Positions 42,710 to 52,187 are shown, numbered from the stretch's first letter. The stretch is 64,000 nucleotides of DNA from JAFNGF01 sp964567045 (GCA_964567045.1 CAZMLE010000012.1:1-64000); one strand, 5' to 3'. Translations and numbers: made by a program. Notes: generated by a model from the sequence alone, not told the origin.

Positions 42710-43960
42710 TTATTCGAGGTCGCCGAATCTATCTTTTTTTGAAGAGGGCTTTGGCTGTCTGGCTGGCTGATCACTTTCTCGCGGGGAACGCCTCTGGGGT
42801 GTTGCTGACTCGATTTTGACTTCTGAGGCAACGAAAGGTATTACCTGCGGCGCCTGGTCGGCGGGCACGGGCGGCGGCACCTCAGCAATGCTGTTTAGCT
42901 TGAACTCAACCAAAGCCGGCACAAAACCTCTCGGCACACAAAAAACAAAGTCAATGTATCTTGCTCTGGCTTGGTCCCCGAAGTCGGTGTGCGTCAGTTG
43001 TATCAGAAAGCTGGTCTGTAGCTCGTTGGCGGATTTTAAGTGCCCGATGGGATAAATGTTTATGCCATTTCCGGCCAATGGGTTCTGGGCACTGCCTTTT
43101 TCCTTGCAGATTAGTCTCAATTGGGGCAGCGCAAAGAGCCCGGCATCTGCCGGGGTGTTTGGCTTTAACGCCTTTCTGTTTATTCCTATTCGCACGACCG
43201 TAAGGTCGTGGTCCCCCTTCTGCCAGCCTGGCAAGAGCACGGGCTTTGTCGTTTTACCCTGCGCCGGTATTTTCAGTGAATCAAGCTGGCCCAGCAAATC
43301 TTCCACCTGGTTTCTTATGGCATCCGGAGCAGGCCAGGCAGCCGCCTTTGCCGGCACTTCTATTGCGTCCGAATCGGTTACAATCGGTATGTTCTCGCCG
43401 ATGAGCAGGCGGTTCAGGATAAGCTGGTCCAGATACTCCGGATGCAGAGTGGCGAAACTCGCTTTTCCGCCGAAACTGCCCTTACTTAGCAGGCTGAACA
43501 GTCCTATTGCCAGACCGTCAGCGTTAAGTAGAACCTTGCGGTGGCCCAGCTCGAAACGCCGATAAGGATACTTGGCGGGCAGAGGTCCCATCTGAAGTGC
43601 GGTAAGAACCAGGCCGGAAACAAGAACGCCCAGGACAATGCCGCAGCCAATCCGCCCGACGCGCTCGGGCCAAGTGCCTAAGTCGATGGGCTGGCGTATC
43701 AACTGACTGAGGGCTGTCTGCAGGATGGCAAAGACTACAACAAGCAGCAGCACAAAAGACAAAAGTTGTGCCCAGGGCGCTACCGATGGCGCATAGCCGG
43801 CCAGAAGCCTTGCTAGGAGCTCAAAATAGCCGAAAGCGGCCACGCTTGCACAGATGGTGATGATTATCGTGGCGAACGCCTTTACCAATGTGCCTTTTAG
43901 ATACTGGTACGCGGCACAGCCGGCGATGATCACAAGCACCGATAAATTAGCTATCCACAT
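42710..43960 (-). CDS. CvpA-like membrane protein with periplasmic tail
   Basis: 416 residues. Four membrane helices in the first ~125 residues match the CvpA layout (MWIANLSVLVIIAGCAAYQY; ATIIITICASVAAFGYFELL; RIGCGIVLGVLVSGLVLTAL). The ~290-residue rest is soluble (conserved-looking blocks ATLHPEYLDQLILNRLLIGE; HDLTVVRIGINRK) and ends in a basic, proline/serine-rich tail. CvpA in Proteobacteria is ~160 residues, so the large domain is the distinguishing feature. No function can be given beyond the envelope. The gene shares its strand with the secretion ATPase gene upstream. Confidence 0.7.
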   Translation of the reverse strand: MWIANLSVLVIIAGCAAYQYLKGTLVKAFATIIITICASVAAFGYFELLARLLAGYAPSVAPWAQLLSFVLLLVVVFAILQTALSQLIRQPIDLGTWPERVGRIGCGIVLGVLVSGLVLTALQMGPLPAKYPYRRFELGHRKVLLNADGLAIGLFSLLSKGSFGGKASFATLHPEYLDQLILNRLLIGENIPIVTDSDAIEVPAKAAAWPAPDAIRNQVEDLLGQLDSLKIPAQGKTTKPVLLPGWQKGDHDLTVVRIGINRKALKPNTPADAGLFALPQLRLICKEKGSAQNPLAGNGINIYPIGHLKSANELQTSFLIQLTHTDFGDQARARYIDFVFCVPRGFVPALVEFKLNSIAEVPPPVPADQAPQVIPFVASEVKIESATPQRRSPRESDQPARQPKPSSKKDRFGDLE

Positions 43961-44044
43961 TATTGCATCTCCGGTTAGAAGTCAGTTGATTAGCGAATTA
44001 CTTGATTAGTGAATTGGTAACTAATTTACGAATTCGCTAACTCA

Positions 44045-45712
44045 CTATCTTTCTTTCTCCTGCTCGGCTTTCACCGGCTGCTTTTTTGGCGGCGACAGCA
44101 CCCGGAGCATTTCGTTTATTGCCGTTGCTCCATTGATTACTTTTCTTAGGCCCTGTTCCTGCAGGTAAAGCATCTTAGCGCGTCTGAATTCCGAGCTTAT
44201 CTCAGACAATGACTTCGATTGTCTTACAGTTTTTCTCAAGTCATCGTTCATGGTGATCATTTCGAATATGCCGGTCCGCCCGACGAAACCTGTTTCCTGG
44301 CATTTTTCGCAGGGCATGGGCTTGCCGCGTTTGTCGTATATCACCTTGCCGACGCGGTAAAGGGCTTTTACTTTTTCTGCGGGGATGTTGTATTTTTTGA
44401 ACAGCTCTTTGTTCGGAGCATACGCTTGTTTACATTCATTGCAGAGTTTCCTCAGCAGTCGCTGGTTGCTGACGCCCAGCAGGGTTTCAGCGGCGAGGTT
44501 TCGGTTGCCGACAAGTTTCAACCATTTACCCAGCGCCTGTACGACACTATCTGCGTTGAGCGTAACATAGACCATTTTGCCGTCTTTGGCTGCGGCGCAA
44601 GCTACCTGGGCCGTCTCGGCGTCCTCGCAGTCGCCCACGCCGACAATGTCCGGGCCCATTCTTACCACCGTTTGTAACTGTTTGGCAAAAGTCATAGTGC
44701 CGGTGTCACTGGGCGTAAAAACATTTTGGGTTACGTTCGGCAGGTCGGCGGCAGGCCGCCTCTCCACGGTGTTTATGCTGTTCATGAAGGCATCGTGGTT
44801 TTTCAGCAGGGCATATAAGGTTGTCGTTACGCCGCTTTTTGAAGGGCCGGATATTATAAATAGCCCCTGATGAAGCTCGCGAAATTTGTTTAGCTGCTCG
44901 TACTGATCGGGCATCAAACCGATCTCGTTAAGCCTTGGCAATGTCTGCTTGGTTATTTGCTTGAGCCTGACCTGTTCGCCGGCGGTCGAGCCTGCGGTGG
45001 TCACTTCCCAGTCGGTATTTTCCTTATTCTGGCGGGTTCTGAACTTTCCTTTTTGCGGCTTGCGTTTTTCGTTGACGTCCAAGTCGGCCAGGTGCTTCAA
45101 GAATCGGATCAGATACTCGGTCTGGTCTCTGGAAATGGCCGGCTGTTTTAGGACTACGCCGTCAATGTAGTAAGTCACGTCATAATTCTGTGATGCCGGG
45201 GTAAGAGCAATGATGTTTGCCCTTCGCCAGGCAGCGTCCTTCAAGACTTCATAAGCTGTTCTAAAACCGAAGAAGTCCGGCGTTTTGGGGGCAGGCGTGG
45301 GAACTTCGTTGTTGTTGGCGGTTATGAAAAGAAAGCCCTGTAGCTCTTGCAGTTTCTTGTCTTTGGCGGCGAACAAGCCCTTGATGTGGTCGGCGGTGAG
45401 AACGCGGTCGAAATCCAGAACCCTGGCGTTGCGGTGCTTCACATACGCCAGCCCTGTTGCTGCGACGGCGATTATGTAAAGGAGCATCCCGATTATGAAG
45501 ATGGGCACAAGCATCCAGATTATGATTGCTGCCGCGGCTGTGCCGAAAACAATGCCCGCCCAGGAAGCAGCGTTGGCTTCCAGCGCCTTGGCGTCCTGAT
45601 ACACCCAGTTAAGTAACGGCAACCACAGCAGAAGGAACGCCACAAAGACTATGAATTTGATTATGGATATGTAGCCGCCATATTGGATGGCCAACAATAC
45701 TGAATCAGGCAT
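44045..45712 (-). CDS. GspE/PilB-like ATPase with membrane N-terminus and altered Walker A
   Basis: 555 residues. Unlike normal GspE/PilB proteins it begins with two to three membrane helices (about 17-90). The ATPase half follows: Walker A reads SGPSKSGVTTTLYALL, with valine where the nucleotide-binding lysine should be, then DIVGVGDCEDAETAQVA as Walker B, and the zinc-binding C-terminal subdomain with LCNECKQAY and CEKCQETGFVGRTGIFEMI. The family drives pilus assembly or type II secretion from the cytoplasm. The missing lysine suggests weak or no ATP hydrolysis. It is followed upstream by pilT on the same strand. Confidence 0.88.
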   Translation of the reverse strand: MPDSVLLAIQYGGYISIIKFIVFVAFLLLWLPLLNWVYQDAKALEANAASWAGIVFGTAAAAIIIWMLVPIFIIGMLLYIIAVAATGLAYVKHRNARVLDFDRVLTADHIKGLFAAKDKKLQELQGFLFITANNNEVPTPAPKTPDFFGFRTAYEVLKDAAWRRANIIALTPASQNYDVTYYIDGVVLKQPAISRDQTEYLIRFLKHLADLDVNEKRKPQKGKFRTRQNKENTDWEVTTAGSTAGEQVRLKQITKQTLPRLNEIGLMPDQYEQLNKFRELHQGLFIISGPSKSGVTTTLYALLKNHDAFMNSINTVERRPAADLPNVTQNVFTPSDTGTMTFAKQLQTVVRMGPDIVGVGDCEDAETAQVACAAAKDGKMVYVTLNADSVVQALGKWLKLVGNRNLAAETLLGVSNQRLLRKLCNECKQAYAPNKELFKKYNIPAEKVKALYRVGKVIYDKRGKPMPCEKCQETGFVGRTGIFEMITMNDDLRKTVRQSKSLSEISSEFRRAKMLYLQEQGLRKVINGATAINEMLRVLSPPKKQPVKAEQEKER

Positions 45713-45742
45713 AAAATGCTCCGTGCCCTTATTTTTAGGAGA

Positions 45743-45865
45743 ACCCCCCAGTGAACTGGGAGGCTAAATCCGCCATACCCCTGCTTTCGCAGGGGCAAGC
45801 TTGCCCCCGCGCAGGCGGGGGGCTGGCGGATAAATATTTAGCCCCGCAATTTATTGCGGGGTTTT
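45743..45865. repeat. composite palindrome block with terminator-like end
   Basis: Nested hairpins: CCCCCCAG…CTGGGAGG, CCCCTGC…GCAGGGG, GCCCCCGC…GCGGGGGGC, framed by CTAAATCCGCC…GGCGGATAAATATTTAG, and at the end CCCCGCAA-TTTA-TTGCGGGG followed by TTTTT (45842-45866). The last hairpin is an intrinsic terminator for + strand transcripts. Related blocks lie at about 47630 and 52111. Confidence 0.8.
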
Positions 45866-47314
45866 TCATAAAATACCTTCGGCGGTAGTTCTGATGCCCT
45901 TTAGCGCCATTTTCAGCTCGTCCTTGTTAGGGGCGTATTTATATGCGTCCTTCGGGTCGACAGAGCCGTTCTTTACCAGCTCACAAAGGGTGTCGGTAAA
46001 GTCCTGCATACCTTCCTGCACACAACTGCGGATAACGCTGGGCAAATCACCTTCACGACCTTCGGAGATCAGTTTTCTGACCGCCGCGTTTGCAAGAAGA
46101 ATCTCAACGGCAGGCATCCTGTCGATGCCTTCCTTGATTGACGGCAGCAACACCTGGCTTACGATTGCCTTGATTGCTAAACTTAGAGTTTGCCTGGTAA
46201 GGTCTCTTTCTGCCGGGGGAAAGAGGTCCAGAATGCGGTGGACGGCCTGCGAGGCGTTGGCTGAGTGCAGCGTTCCGAAAACAAGATGGCCCGTCTCAGC
46301 GGCTCTCATGCCGGCTGTTACGGTTCTGGCGTCTCGCATTTCGCCGATGAATACCACATCAGGGTCCTGTCGCATCAGGTATTTTAGAGCATCGTCATAG
46401 TCCGGCACGTCAATACCGATTTCCCTTTGCGAGACTATTGCCTTTTGGTCCTTAAAAAGATACTCGATTGGGTCTTCGACCGTGACTATATGACACGAGC
46501 GCGTACGGTTCACATGGTCTATCATTGAGGCGATGGTGGTGGTCTTGCCGCAGCCGGTAGGTCCTACGACCAGCACAAGGCCCTGATTGGTGTCGGCTAT
46601 TCTTGAAAGTATCGCCGGCAGGTGCAGTTCTTCGAAGGATGGCACATACGCGCTGACCCGTCTGGCTGCCAGACTAATCATGCCGCGCTGCCGGAATACA
46701 TTTATTCGGAAGCGGTGCGATTCAAACGATGAAACCACGGATTTCTCGGATTTCTCGGATTCAGTTGAACCACTCATTTCACCTATGCCAGTGATTTGTT
46801 TTTTGGTTTTTAATCCGTGTGAATCCGTGTAATCTGTGGTTAAAGGTTGACCTGCCCCGGCTCTGCCGGAGTAGATTTCGTGGGCGAAATCCAACGTGCC
46901 GTGTACGAGGAGAAACTCCTTCTGGATGGGGCTGAGTATCTCGAAGATCATCTCTTCGAGTTTTTCTTGGGTCATTATCTCGCCGGTAGTGCTTCGGAGC
47001 TCGCCTTTGTGGCGCAATTTGGCGGGCTGCCCGACCTTCAGGTGCAAATCGTTTGCCTGCGTCTTTATAGCTGCCCTGAAGTACTTGTGCAACTGCGGCT
47101 CGTGGTCCAGCGTTATATGCGTATCAAGCGGTTGTCCTTGCATTTTCGATTTTCCATCTTCAATTGGCAAATCGAATAAGATGACGGAGGACGGATCACG
47201 GATGACGGATACCGGACACGCCTTGTTTTCTGTCCTCTGTCTTCCGTCTTCTGTCTTCGGATTTGGCATTATTATAGGATTTCGCGGCAAATTGTCAAGC
47301 TCGATTACCTGCAC
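45866..47314 (-). CDS. pilT: PilT twitching-motility ATPase with repeat-derived insertions
   Basis: 482 residues against ~350-370 for PilT. The core is intact: Walker A GPTGCGKTTT (251-260), VTVEDPIEYLF, MRQDPDVVFIGEMRDARTV (Asp box, Walker B) and the AIRNLIRE-like C-terminal part. Two extra pieces are repeat DNA in frame: residues ~12-50 (PKTEDGRQRTENK…) from a 100-bp repeat that recurs at 47381, and residues ~151-200 (LTTDYTDSHGLKTKKQITG…) between the N-terminal domain and RFRINVFRQRG. A start at the inner ATG 47141-47143 (MQGQPLD) would avoid the first. PilT retracts type IV pili and pairs with the GspE-like ATPase gene downstream. Confidence 0.92.
   Translation of the reverse strand: MQVIELDNLPRNPIIMPNPKTEDGRQRTENKACPVSVIRDPSSVILFDLPIEDGKSKMQGQPLDTHITLDHEPQLHKYFRAAIKTQANDLHLKVGQPAKLRHKGELRSTTGEIMTQEKLEEMIFEILSPIQKEFLLVHGTLDFAHEIYSGRAGAGQPLTTDYTDSHGLKTKKQITGIGEMSGSTESEKSEKSVVSSFESHRFRINVFRQRGMISLAARRVSAYVPSFEELHLPAILSRIADTNQGLVLVVGPTGCGKTTTIASMIDHVNRTRSCHIVTVEDPIEYLFKDQKAIVSQREIGIDVPDYDDALKYLMRQDPDVVFIGEMRDARTVTAGMRAAETGHLVFGTLHSANASQAVHRILDLFPPAERDLTRQTLSLAIKAIVSQVLLPSIKEGIDRMPAVEILLANAAVRKLISEGREGDLPSVIRSCVQEGMQDFTDTLCELVKNGSVDPKDAYKYAPNKDELKMALKGIRTTAEGIL
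47181..47280. repeat. 100-bp direct repeat, copy 1
   Basis: GACGGAGGACGG / CTGTCTTCCGTCTTCTG words. Ninety-eight of 100 bases match copy 2 at 47381-47480. Copy 1 is translated as part of the PilT N-terminus. Confidence 0.9.
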
Positions 47315-48042
47315 CTGTGTTTACCGCGACACAGGTGGCGCAGGTACAGGTGGGGCACGTAATCGTCCCAAGGATTGCGGATGACGGAGGACGGATCACG
47401 GATGACGGATACCGGACACGCCTTGTTTTCTGTCCTCTGTCTTCCGTCTTCTGTCTTCGCATTTGCCATTATTATAGGATATAGTGGCCTGCTGGCTGGT
47501 GCTCAAATGACCTTTAAACGAAAAGCAGCACGCAAATTAACACGGTATTTCTCATTACAGGTTGTCTCCAGATGTTGATCTTGCGGCCCTGACTTATTGT
47601 GCCCCAATGTGCGGTGAAACCGCAGGCTAAATCCGCTCCCGATGAGGATCGGGATCTGGCGGATGAATATTTAGGGGTATCAACTCCTGCATTATACTCT
47701 TGCAGCACCACCACGGAAACGGGAGAAATCGCATAACGAAATCATCTGTGAGAAAAAACGCGGGGGGGCCTACTGCCCCGCGTCTTCCTGTCGCCTGCAG
47801 CCCCGTCTGGCGACGGGAGTCGCTGGGGCTTGGAAGACAAGAGCGGGGGCGGTCGGAGCAGCGGGGCGATTGGATCTCAGAAAATTCTCCTGGCAATTGC
47901 CACCTGATGTATGTACCATCTTGGCACCGTATTTAAACGCGGAGAACACTGAGACCGCAGAGGCAAAACGGGCAGATTGACAATTTAACCCGCCTTACGT
48001 CTGGCGGGTGAAGATCGACAATTGACAATGGAGGGCAAAACA
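47315..48042. other. repeat-filled intergenic region
   Basis: Contains copy 2 of the 100-bp repeat (47381-47480), a GGCTAAATCCGC…CTGGCGGATGAATATTTAG block (about 47630-47676), GC-rich nested hairpins of the CCCCGCGTCTTCC type (47775-47850), a CCGCC…GGCGG palindrome (47987-48009) and AATTGACAATGGAGGG leading into the GH116 gene. No gene is supported. Confidence 0.6.
47381..47480. repeat. 100-bp direct repeat, copy 2
   Basis: Intergenic copy, 200 bases from copy 1, two mismatches near the right end. Confidence 0.9.
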
Positions 48043-50631
48043 ATGATGTGGAAAAGGTTCACCAGGATATGGCTCTTTTTGGCCTTGCTGACACTTCTGA
48101 CATTTCTATTTGATGGTGACAAGAGCATGGGTAGTGCCGCTCCGGGTACTGGTAAAAGACCATATAATGGCCCTTATTTCGGCCCGTATCTGAACAGGGT
48201 GGCGTTTCCAATCGGCGGGATGGGCGCAGGCATGATTTGTCTGGAGGGGACCGGGGCGATTTCTCATGTCTCGGTCCGGAATAAGGCCGAAGTGTTCAAC
48301 GAGCCTCACATGTACGCCGCCCTGTGTGTCAAGGGAAAGCCAAACCTTGCCAAGGTGCTTGAGGGACCGGTGCCCGCACGGAAGATTTTCGGCTCGCCCG
48401 GCACGGGCAACGGCGCCGCAGGGACGAGTTTTGGTCTGCCGCGGTTCAGAGAATCCTCGTTCCTGCCGAGGTTTCCTTTTGGCACCGTTACACTCAAGGA
48501 TCACAAAATCCCTTTGGAGGTGCAGGTGACTGGCTGGAGTCCGTTCATTCCGGGCTACGCTGATGAGTCGAGCTTGCCGGTGGGTGCTTTGGAGTATCAT
48601 TTCAAGAACGGCACAAGTGAATCCATCGACGCCGTTTTCTCATTCAATAGCAAAAACTTTATGGCCACCAGGAATGATGGGCAGGGCATAATGCCGATTG
48701 AGAATGGCTTTGTGCTCTGGCAGGCTGCGTCTGATAGCAAGCCGGCGGAGCAGGGGGCGTTTGCGGCCTTTGTCGATGATGACAATGTCGTTGTGGATCA
48801 CTGCTGGTTCAAGGGAGGATGGTGGGACTCGGTCACTCTGACATGGAGAAATATCCAGGAAGCTATCTTACTGCAGAATCCTCCCATGCAAGGGCCAAGC
48901 CCGGGAGCTTCCCTTTTTGTTCCTTTCACGCTTAAGGGCGGGCAGGAAAAAACCATTCGGCTTATGATAGCATGGTATGTGCCTGAAACTGACCTTCGCT
49001 ACGGCAGGGACCCCAAAGATGGTGGCACGGGCTTCCAGCCCGTGGTCCACGGCCAGGATGGCCGTGCCACATCCGAAAGTGGCTCTGAGGCTGCCCGCAC
49101 CTACCGGCCTTGGTATGCAGGCAGGTTCAAGGATATCTACGAAGTAGCTAAATACTGGCGGGCAAACTATGATGATCTGCGGCAGAAAAGTGCCTTGTTC
49201 AGGGACGCCTTTTACGATACCACCTTGCCGGACGAAGTCGTCGAGGCAGTGGCCGCGAACCTGACTATTCTGAAGTCGCCTACGGTGCTCAGGCAGACGG
49301 ACGGGCGACTGTGGTGCTTCGAGGGCTGTTCTGATGAAGGAGGCTGCTGTCACGGTTCCTGTACGCACGTCTGGAATTATGCCCAGGCAATCCCGCACCT
49401 TTTTCCGGAGCTGGAAAGAAGTCTTCGCCAGACGGAGTTCAATGAGAGCATGGATGAGCGAGGGCATCAAACCTTCCGTTCATCATTACCTATTCGTGCT
49501 GTCGAGCATGGTTTCCATGCGGCAGCCGACGGTCAGCTTGGCGGCATAATGAAGGTCTACCGCGACTGGCGTATCTGCGGCGACACCGATTGGCTCAAAG
49601 ATATATGGCCCAAAGTCAAACTCAGCCTTACCTACTGTATCCAAACGTGGGATCCGCGGGGAAAAGGCGTTCTCGAAGAGCCGCATCACAACACCTACGA
49701 TATCGAATACTGGGGTCCTGACGGCCATTGCAGCAGCTTCTATCTGGGAGCACTGGCCGCGGCCATAGAAATGGGCACTGTACTGGGAGATGACGTCTCA
49801 CAATATCGTCAGCTATTAGCCAAGGGCAAAAGATTCCTCGAAACAGAGCTTTATAACGGCGAATACTTCTATCAGAAGGTGCAGACCGAGGGCTTGAACG
49901 CCAAGTTCAAACCGCTGGATGTTTCAGCGAACGGACCTGGCTATAAAGATGTGATCGAATCTCTTAACGCCCAGGGGCCTAAGTACCAATACGGCACCGG
50001 GTGTCTTTCCGACGGCGTCCTCGGCTTTTGGATCGCGCGTATATGTGGGCTGGGCCCGATAGCAGACGAGGCAAAAGTAAGAAGCCATCTCAAGTCGGTG
50101 TACAAATACAATCTGAGACGCGACCTGACTGACTACGCCAATCCGCAGCGTCCCGCTTATGCCGTGGGCAAGGAGGGCGGATTGCTTTTGTGCACTTGGC
50201 CACACGGCGGCGAGCTGGCTCTTCCCTTTGTCTATAGCAACGAAGTCTGGACCGGCATCGAATATCAGGTTGCCTCTCATCTTATGCTGCAGGGCATGGT
50301 CAAGGAAGGACTCGATATTGTTCGTATTTGTCGGGACCGCTATGATGGCGCGATACGCAATCCTTTCAACGAATACGAATGTGGCCACTGGTACGCTCGC
50401 GCTATGTCAAGCTACGGCCTCATGCAGGGTCTTACCGGCGTCCGTTACGATGCGGTGGAAAAGACGCTGTACATAGACTCCAAGATTGGCAACGATTTCA
50501 GGTCCTTTCTCTCCACCGCGACAGGCTTTGGCACAGTTGGCCTCAAAGCCGGAAAGCCATTTCTCGATGTGAAAATGGGCACGATCGACGTCAGGCACGT
50601 CAATCTGTCTGGCAAGAAGGTGTCGCTCTGA
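48043..50631 (+). CDS. GH116 family glycoside hydrolase, exported
   Basis: 862 residues from ATG 48043, which has GGAGGG seven bases upstream; a TTG at 48022 is possible but poorly placed. The signal peptide is WLFLALLTLLTFLF-like. The N-terminal beta domain (AFPIGGMGAGMICLEGTGAI; GWSPFIPGYADESSLPVGAL) and the C-terminal alpha barrel (CTHVWNYAQAIPHLFPELER; NTYDIEYWGPDGHCSSFYLG) match bacterial GH116 beta-glucosidase/glucosylceramidase-like enzymes. A palindromic repeat adds GGTGFQPVVHGQDGRAT at ~327-343, between the two domains. It opens a saccharide-use cluster shared with GH38 and GH2 genes. Confidence 0.92.
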   Translation: MMWKRFTRIWLFLALLTLLTFLFDGDKSMGSAAPGTGKRPYNGPYFGPYLNRVAFPIGGMGAGMICLEGTGAISHVSVRNKAEVFNEPHMYAALCVKGKPNLAKVLEGPVPARKIFGSPGTGNGAAGTSFGLPRFRESSFLPRFPFGTVTLKDHKIPLEVQVTGWSPFIPGYADESSLPVGALEYHFKNGTSESIDAVFSFNSKNFMATRNDGQGIMPIENGFVLWQAASDSKPAEQGAFAAFVDDDNVVVDHCWFKGGWWDSVTLTWRNIQEAILLQNPPMQGPSPGASLFVPFTLKGGQEKTIRLMIAWYVPETDLRYGRDPKDGGTGFQPVVHGQDGRATSESGSEAARTYRPWYAGRFKDIYEVAKYWRANYDDLRQKSALFRDAFYDTTLPDEVVEAVAANLTILKSPTVLRQTDGRLWCFEGCSDEGGCCHGSCTHVWNYAQAIPHLFPELERSLRQTEFNESMDERGHQTFRSSLPIRAVEHGFHAAADGQLGGIMKVYRDWRICGDTDWLKDIWPKVKLSLTYCIQTWDPRGKGVLEEPHHNTYDIEYWGPDGHCSSFYLGALAAAIEMGTVLGDDVSQYRQLLAKGKRFLETELYNGEYFYQKVQTEGLNAKFKPLDVSANGPGYKDVIESLNAQGPKYQYGTGCLSDGVLGFWIARICGLGPIADEAKVRSHLKSVYKYNLRRDLTDYANPQRPAYAVGKEGGLLLCTWPHGGELALPFVYSNEVWTGIEYQVASHLMLQGMVKEGLDIVRICRDRYDGAIRNPFNEYECGHWYARAMSSYGLMQGLTGVRYDAVEKTLYIDSKIGNDFRSFLSTATGFGTVGLKAGKPFLDVKMGTIDVRHVNLSGKKVSL
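49021..49070 (+). repeat. GTGGCA…TGCCAC double-hairpin repeat, copy B (inside GH116 gene)
   Basis: 50-bp element in the opposite orientation to copy A at 32092; read in frame as part of the GH116 interdomain linker. Confidence 0.85.
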
Positions 50632-50653
50632 GCGTCCTGCACGGGAGGTTACA

Positions 50654-52132
50654 ATGCACAAAAGAATGCTTGAGCGCTGCGTGTTGGTCGTTCTATTGGC
50701 TTGTTTGCTGTCGTGCACCCCCGCTCCTGTCTTCCGGCAGGAAGACGCGGGGGCAACGGGCGAACAAGAACGGTGGCTGGCGAGGGGCTATCGATACGAT
50801 GAGAATGGCTGGATATTCCTTCACATCGAGGGCGAGCCTTTTGAGAGAGGATTCCAGCGAGGTTATTTGACCGCCAACGAGATAGAGGAGTTTCTCAGGA
50901 CGTTAGCTTATACGCAAGAATTTGAAACGGCCCACGAGCTTGAGTTCTTCGTGCAAGCTGCGTACCGGCTTTTCAGGAATAAGGTCCCTGCTGAATATGT
51001 CCAGGAGATGAAGGGCATCGCGGCGGGAATGGAAAGGGCGGGCAAGAAAGTAACCTTCGAGCAAGTGCTTTTTATGAATGGATTTATTGACGTTCTCTGG
51101 TATTGGTGGCCGCACGAGAAAAAGGCCAAAAGAGACGATCATCCTGGTTGCAGTGCTTTTATTGCCACCGGCGATGCGACCGCCGACGGCAAGATAGTCA
51201 TGGCTCATAATTCATGGATCGGCTACGCCCCCGGCGGATTCGCCAACATCATAGTTGACATCGTTCCGCAAAACGGCCATCGCATCCTGATGCAGTCTTG
51301 GGGGCCTTGTATCTATAGCGCCACGGATTTCTTCATTACCGGTGCCGGGATAATCGGCACGGAAACAACTATTGGCGCTTTCGAAGGTTTCGATCCCAAG
51401 GGCGTTCCCGTGTTCGTAAGAGCCAGAAAAGCGATGCAGTATGCCGACAGCATCGATGAATGGGCAAAAATAATGATCGACAATAATAACGGTGCTTACG
51501 CTAATTCTTGGCTGTTGGGTAATATTAAAACCGGCCAGATCGCCCGTCTTGAACTTGGTTTGAAACATCACAGTCTGGAGAGAAAGAAAAACGGATATTT
51601 CGCTGGCTCGAATGTCACTGAAAACATGAAGATCTTGAGAATGGAGACCAAGGCAACCTGGGATGACGTCAGGGACGGTCGCGTAGCCCGCCGTGTGCGT
51701 TGGAATCAGTTGATGAAGGAGCATTACGGAAAGATTGACACAGAGCTTGCCAAGCGGCTGCTCGCCGACCATTATGACGTCTATCTGCAAAAAGAGCAGC
51801 CGACCGGCAGAACGATTTGTGGCCATAGTGAATTGGATGACGGAAGTGTTCCGGGAACGCGAGCCGCTTTCTATCCGGCAGGAGCTGTTGATGGAAAGGT
51901 CGTGGACTCAGATATGGCAAAGAACTGGCGTCTGTTGGCAAAATGGGGCAGTTCTTGCGATATTGGTTTTGATGCTGCAAATTTCTTGAAGAAACACGCC
52001 CAATACGAATGGCTTAAGGGTTATTTAAGGGACTTGCCGGCAAAGCCGTGGACGGCTTTTCCTTCTGAACAAAGACAACCTGCGGTAAAACCGCAACGAC
52101 AAAACCGCCAAATAAATCCGCCGTCTGCCTAG
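50654..52132 (+). CDS. lipoprotein of the C45/phospholipase-B-like Ntn-hydrolase type
   Basis: 492 residues. A lipoprotein signal ends in LLACLLSC (C21). Directly after it, residues 22-34 (TPAPVFRQEDAGA) are coded by the 36-bp CCCCCGC…GCGGGGG element. The enzyme part has EGEPFERGFQRGYLTANEIE, the likely nucleophile in HPGCSAFIATGDATADGKIV (Cys after a propeptide-like region, as in C45 acyltransferases), AHNSWIGY, and a C-terminal alpha-rich half. Family members hydrolyse amide or acyl bonds. The C-terminal end (RQINPPSA) is again repeat-coded. It lies 22 bases after the GH116 gene and is probably co-transcribed. Confidence 0.8.
   Translation: MHKRMLERCVLVVLLACLLSCTPAPVFRQEDAGATGEQERWLARGYRYDENGWIFLHIEGEPFERGFQRGYLTANEIEEFLRTLAYTQEFETAHELEFFVQAAYRLFRNKVPAEYVQEMKGIAAGMERAGKKVTFEQVLFMNGFIDVLWYWWPHEKKAKRDDHPGCSAFIATGDATADGKIVMAHNSWIGYAPGGFANIIVDIVPQNGHRILMQSWGPCIYSATDFFITGAGIIGTETTIGAFEGFDPKGVPVFVRARKAMQYADSIDEWAKIMIDNNNGAYANSWLLGNIKTGQIARLELGLKHHSLERKKNGYFAGSNVTENMKILRMETKATWDDVRDGRVARRVRWNQLMKEHYGKIDTELAKRLLADHYDVYLQKEQPTGRTICGHSELDDGSVPGTRAAFYPAGAVDGKVVDSDMAKNWRLLAKWGSSCDIGFDAANFLKKHAQYEWLKGYLRDLPAKPWTAFPSEQRQPAVKPQRQNRQINPPSA
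50718..50753 (+). repeat. 36-bp CCCCCGC…GCGGGGG element, copy 1
   Basis: Arms CCCCCGC/GCGGGGG with an inner CTTCC…GGAAG hairpin. Two mismatches to the copy at 59263-59298. Located just after the lipobox cysteine codon. Confidence 0.85.
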
Positions 52133-52182
52133 CGGATAAATTTGGCGGCTAAATATTTAGCCCCGCAATTCATTGCGGGGTT
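52111..52182. repeat. AAATCCGCC / CCCCGCAA…TTGCGGGG repeat block
   Basis: Same words as at 45743-45865: ATCCGCC…GCGGAT, GGCGGCTAAATATTTAG, then CCCCGCAA-TTCA-TTGCGGGG followed by TTGG. It covers the stop codon of the lipoprotein gene and fills the convergent gap to dgkA; the last hairpin may end + strand transcripts. Confidence 0.75.
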
Positions 52183-52187
52183 GGCTG

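Noticed and set aside
45842..45866. Terminator for the PilT transcript
   Set aside because: The T run follows the hairpin on +, whereas PilT is transcribed on the minus strand; it is part of a dispersed repeat.
47181..47480. CRISPR-like array
   Set aside because: Only two 100-bp copies, no regular short repeats and no cas genes.
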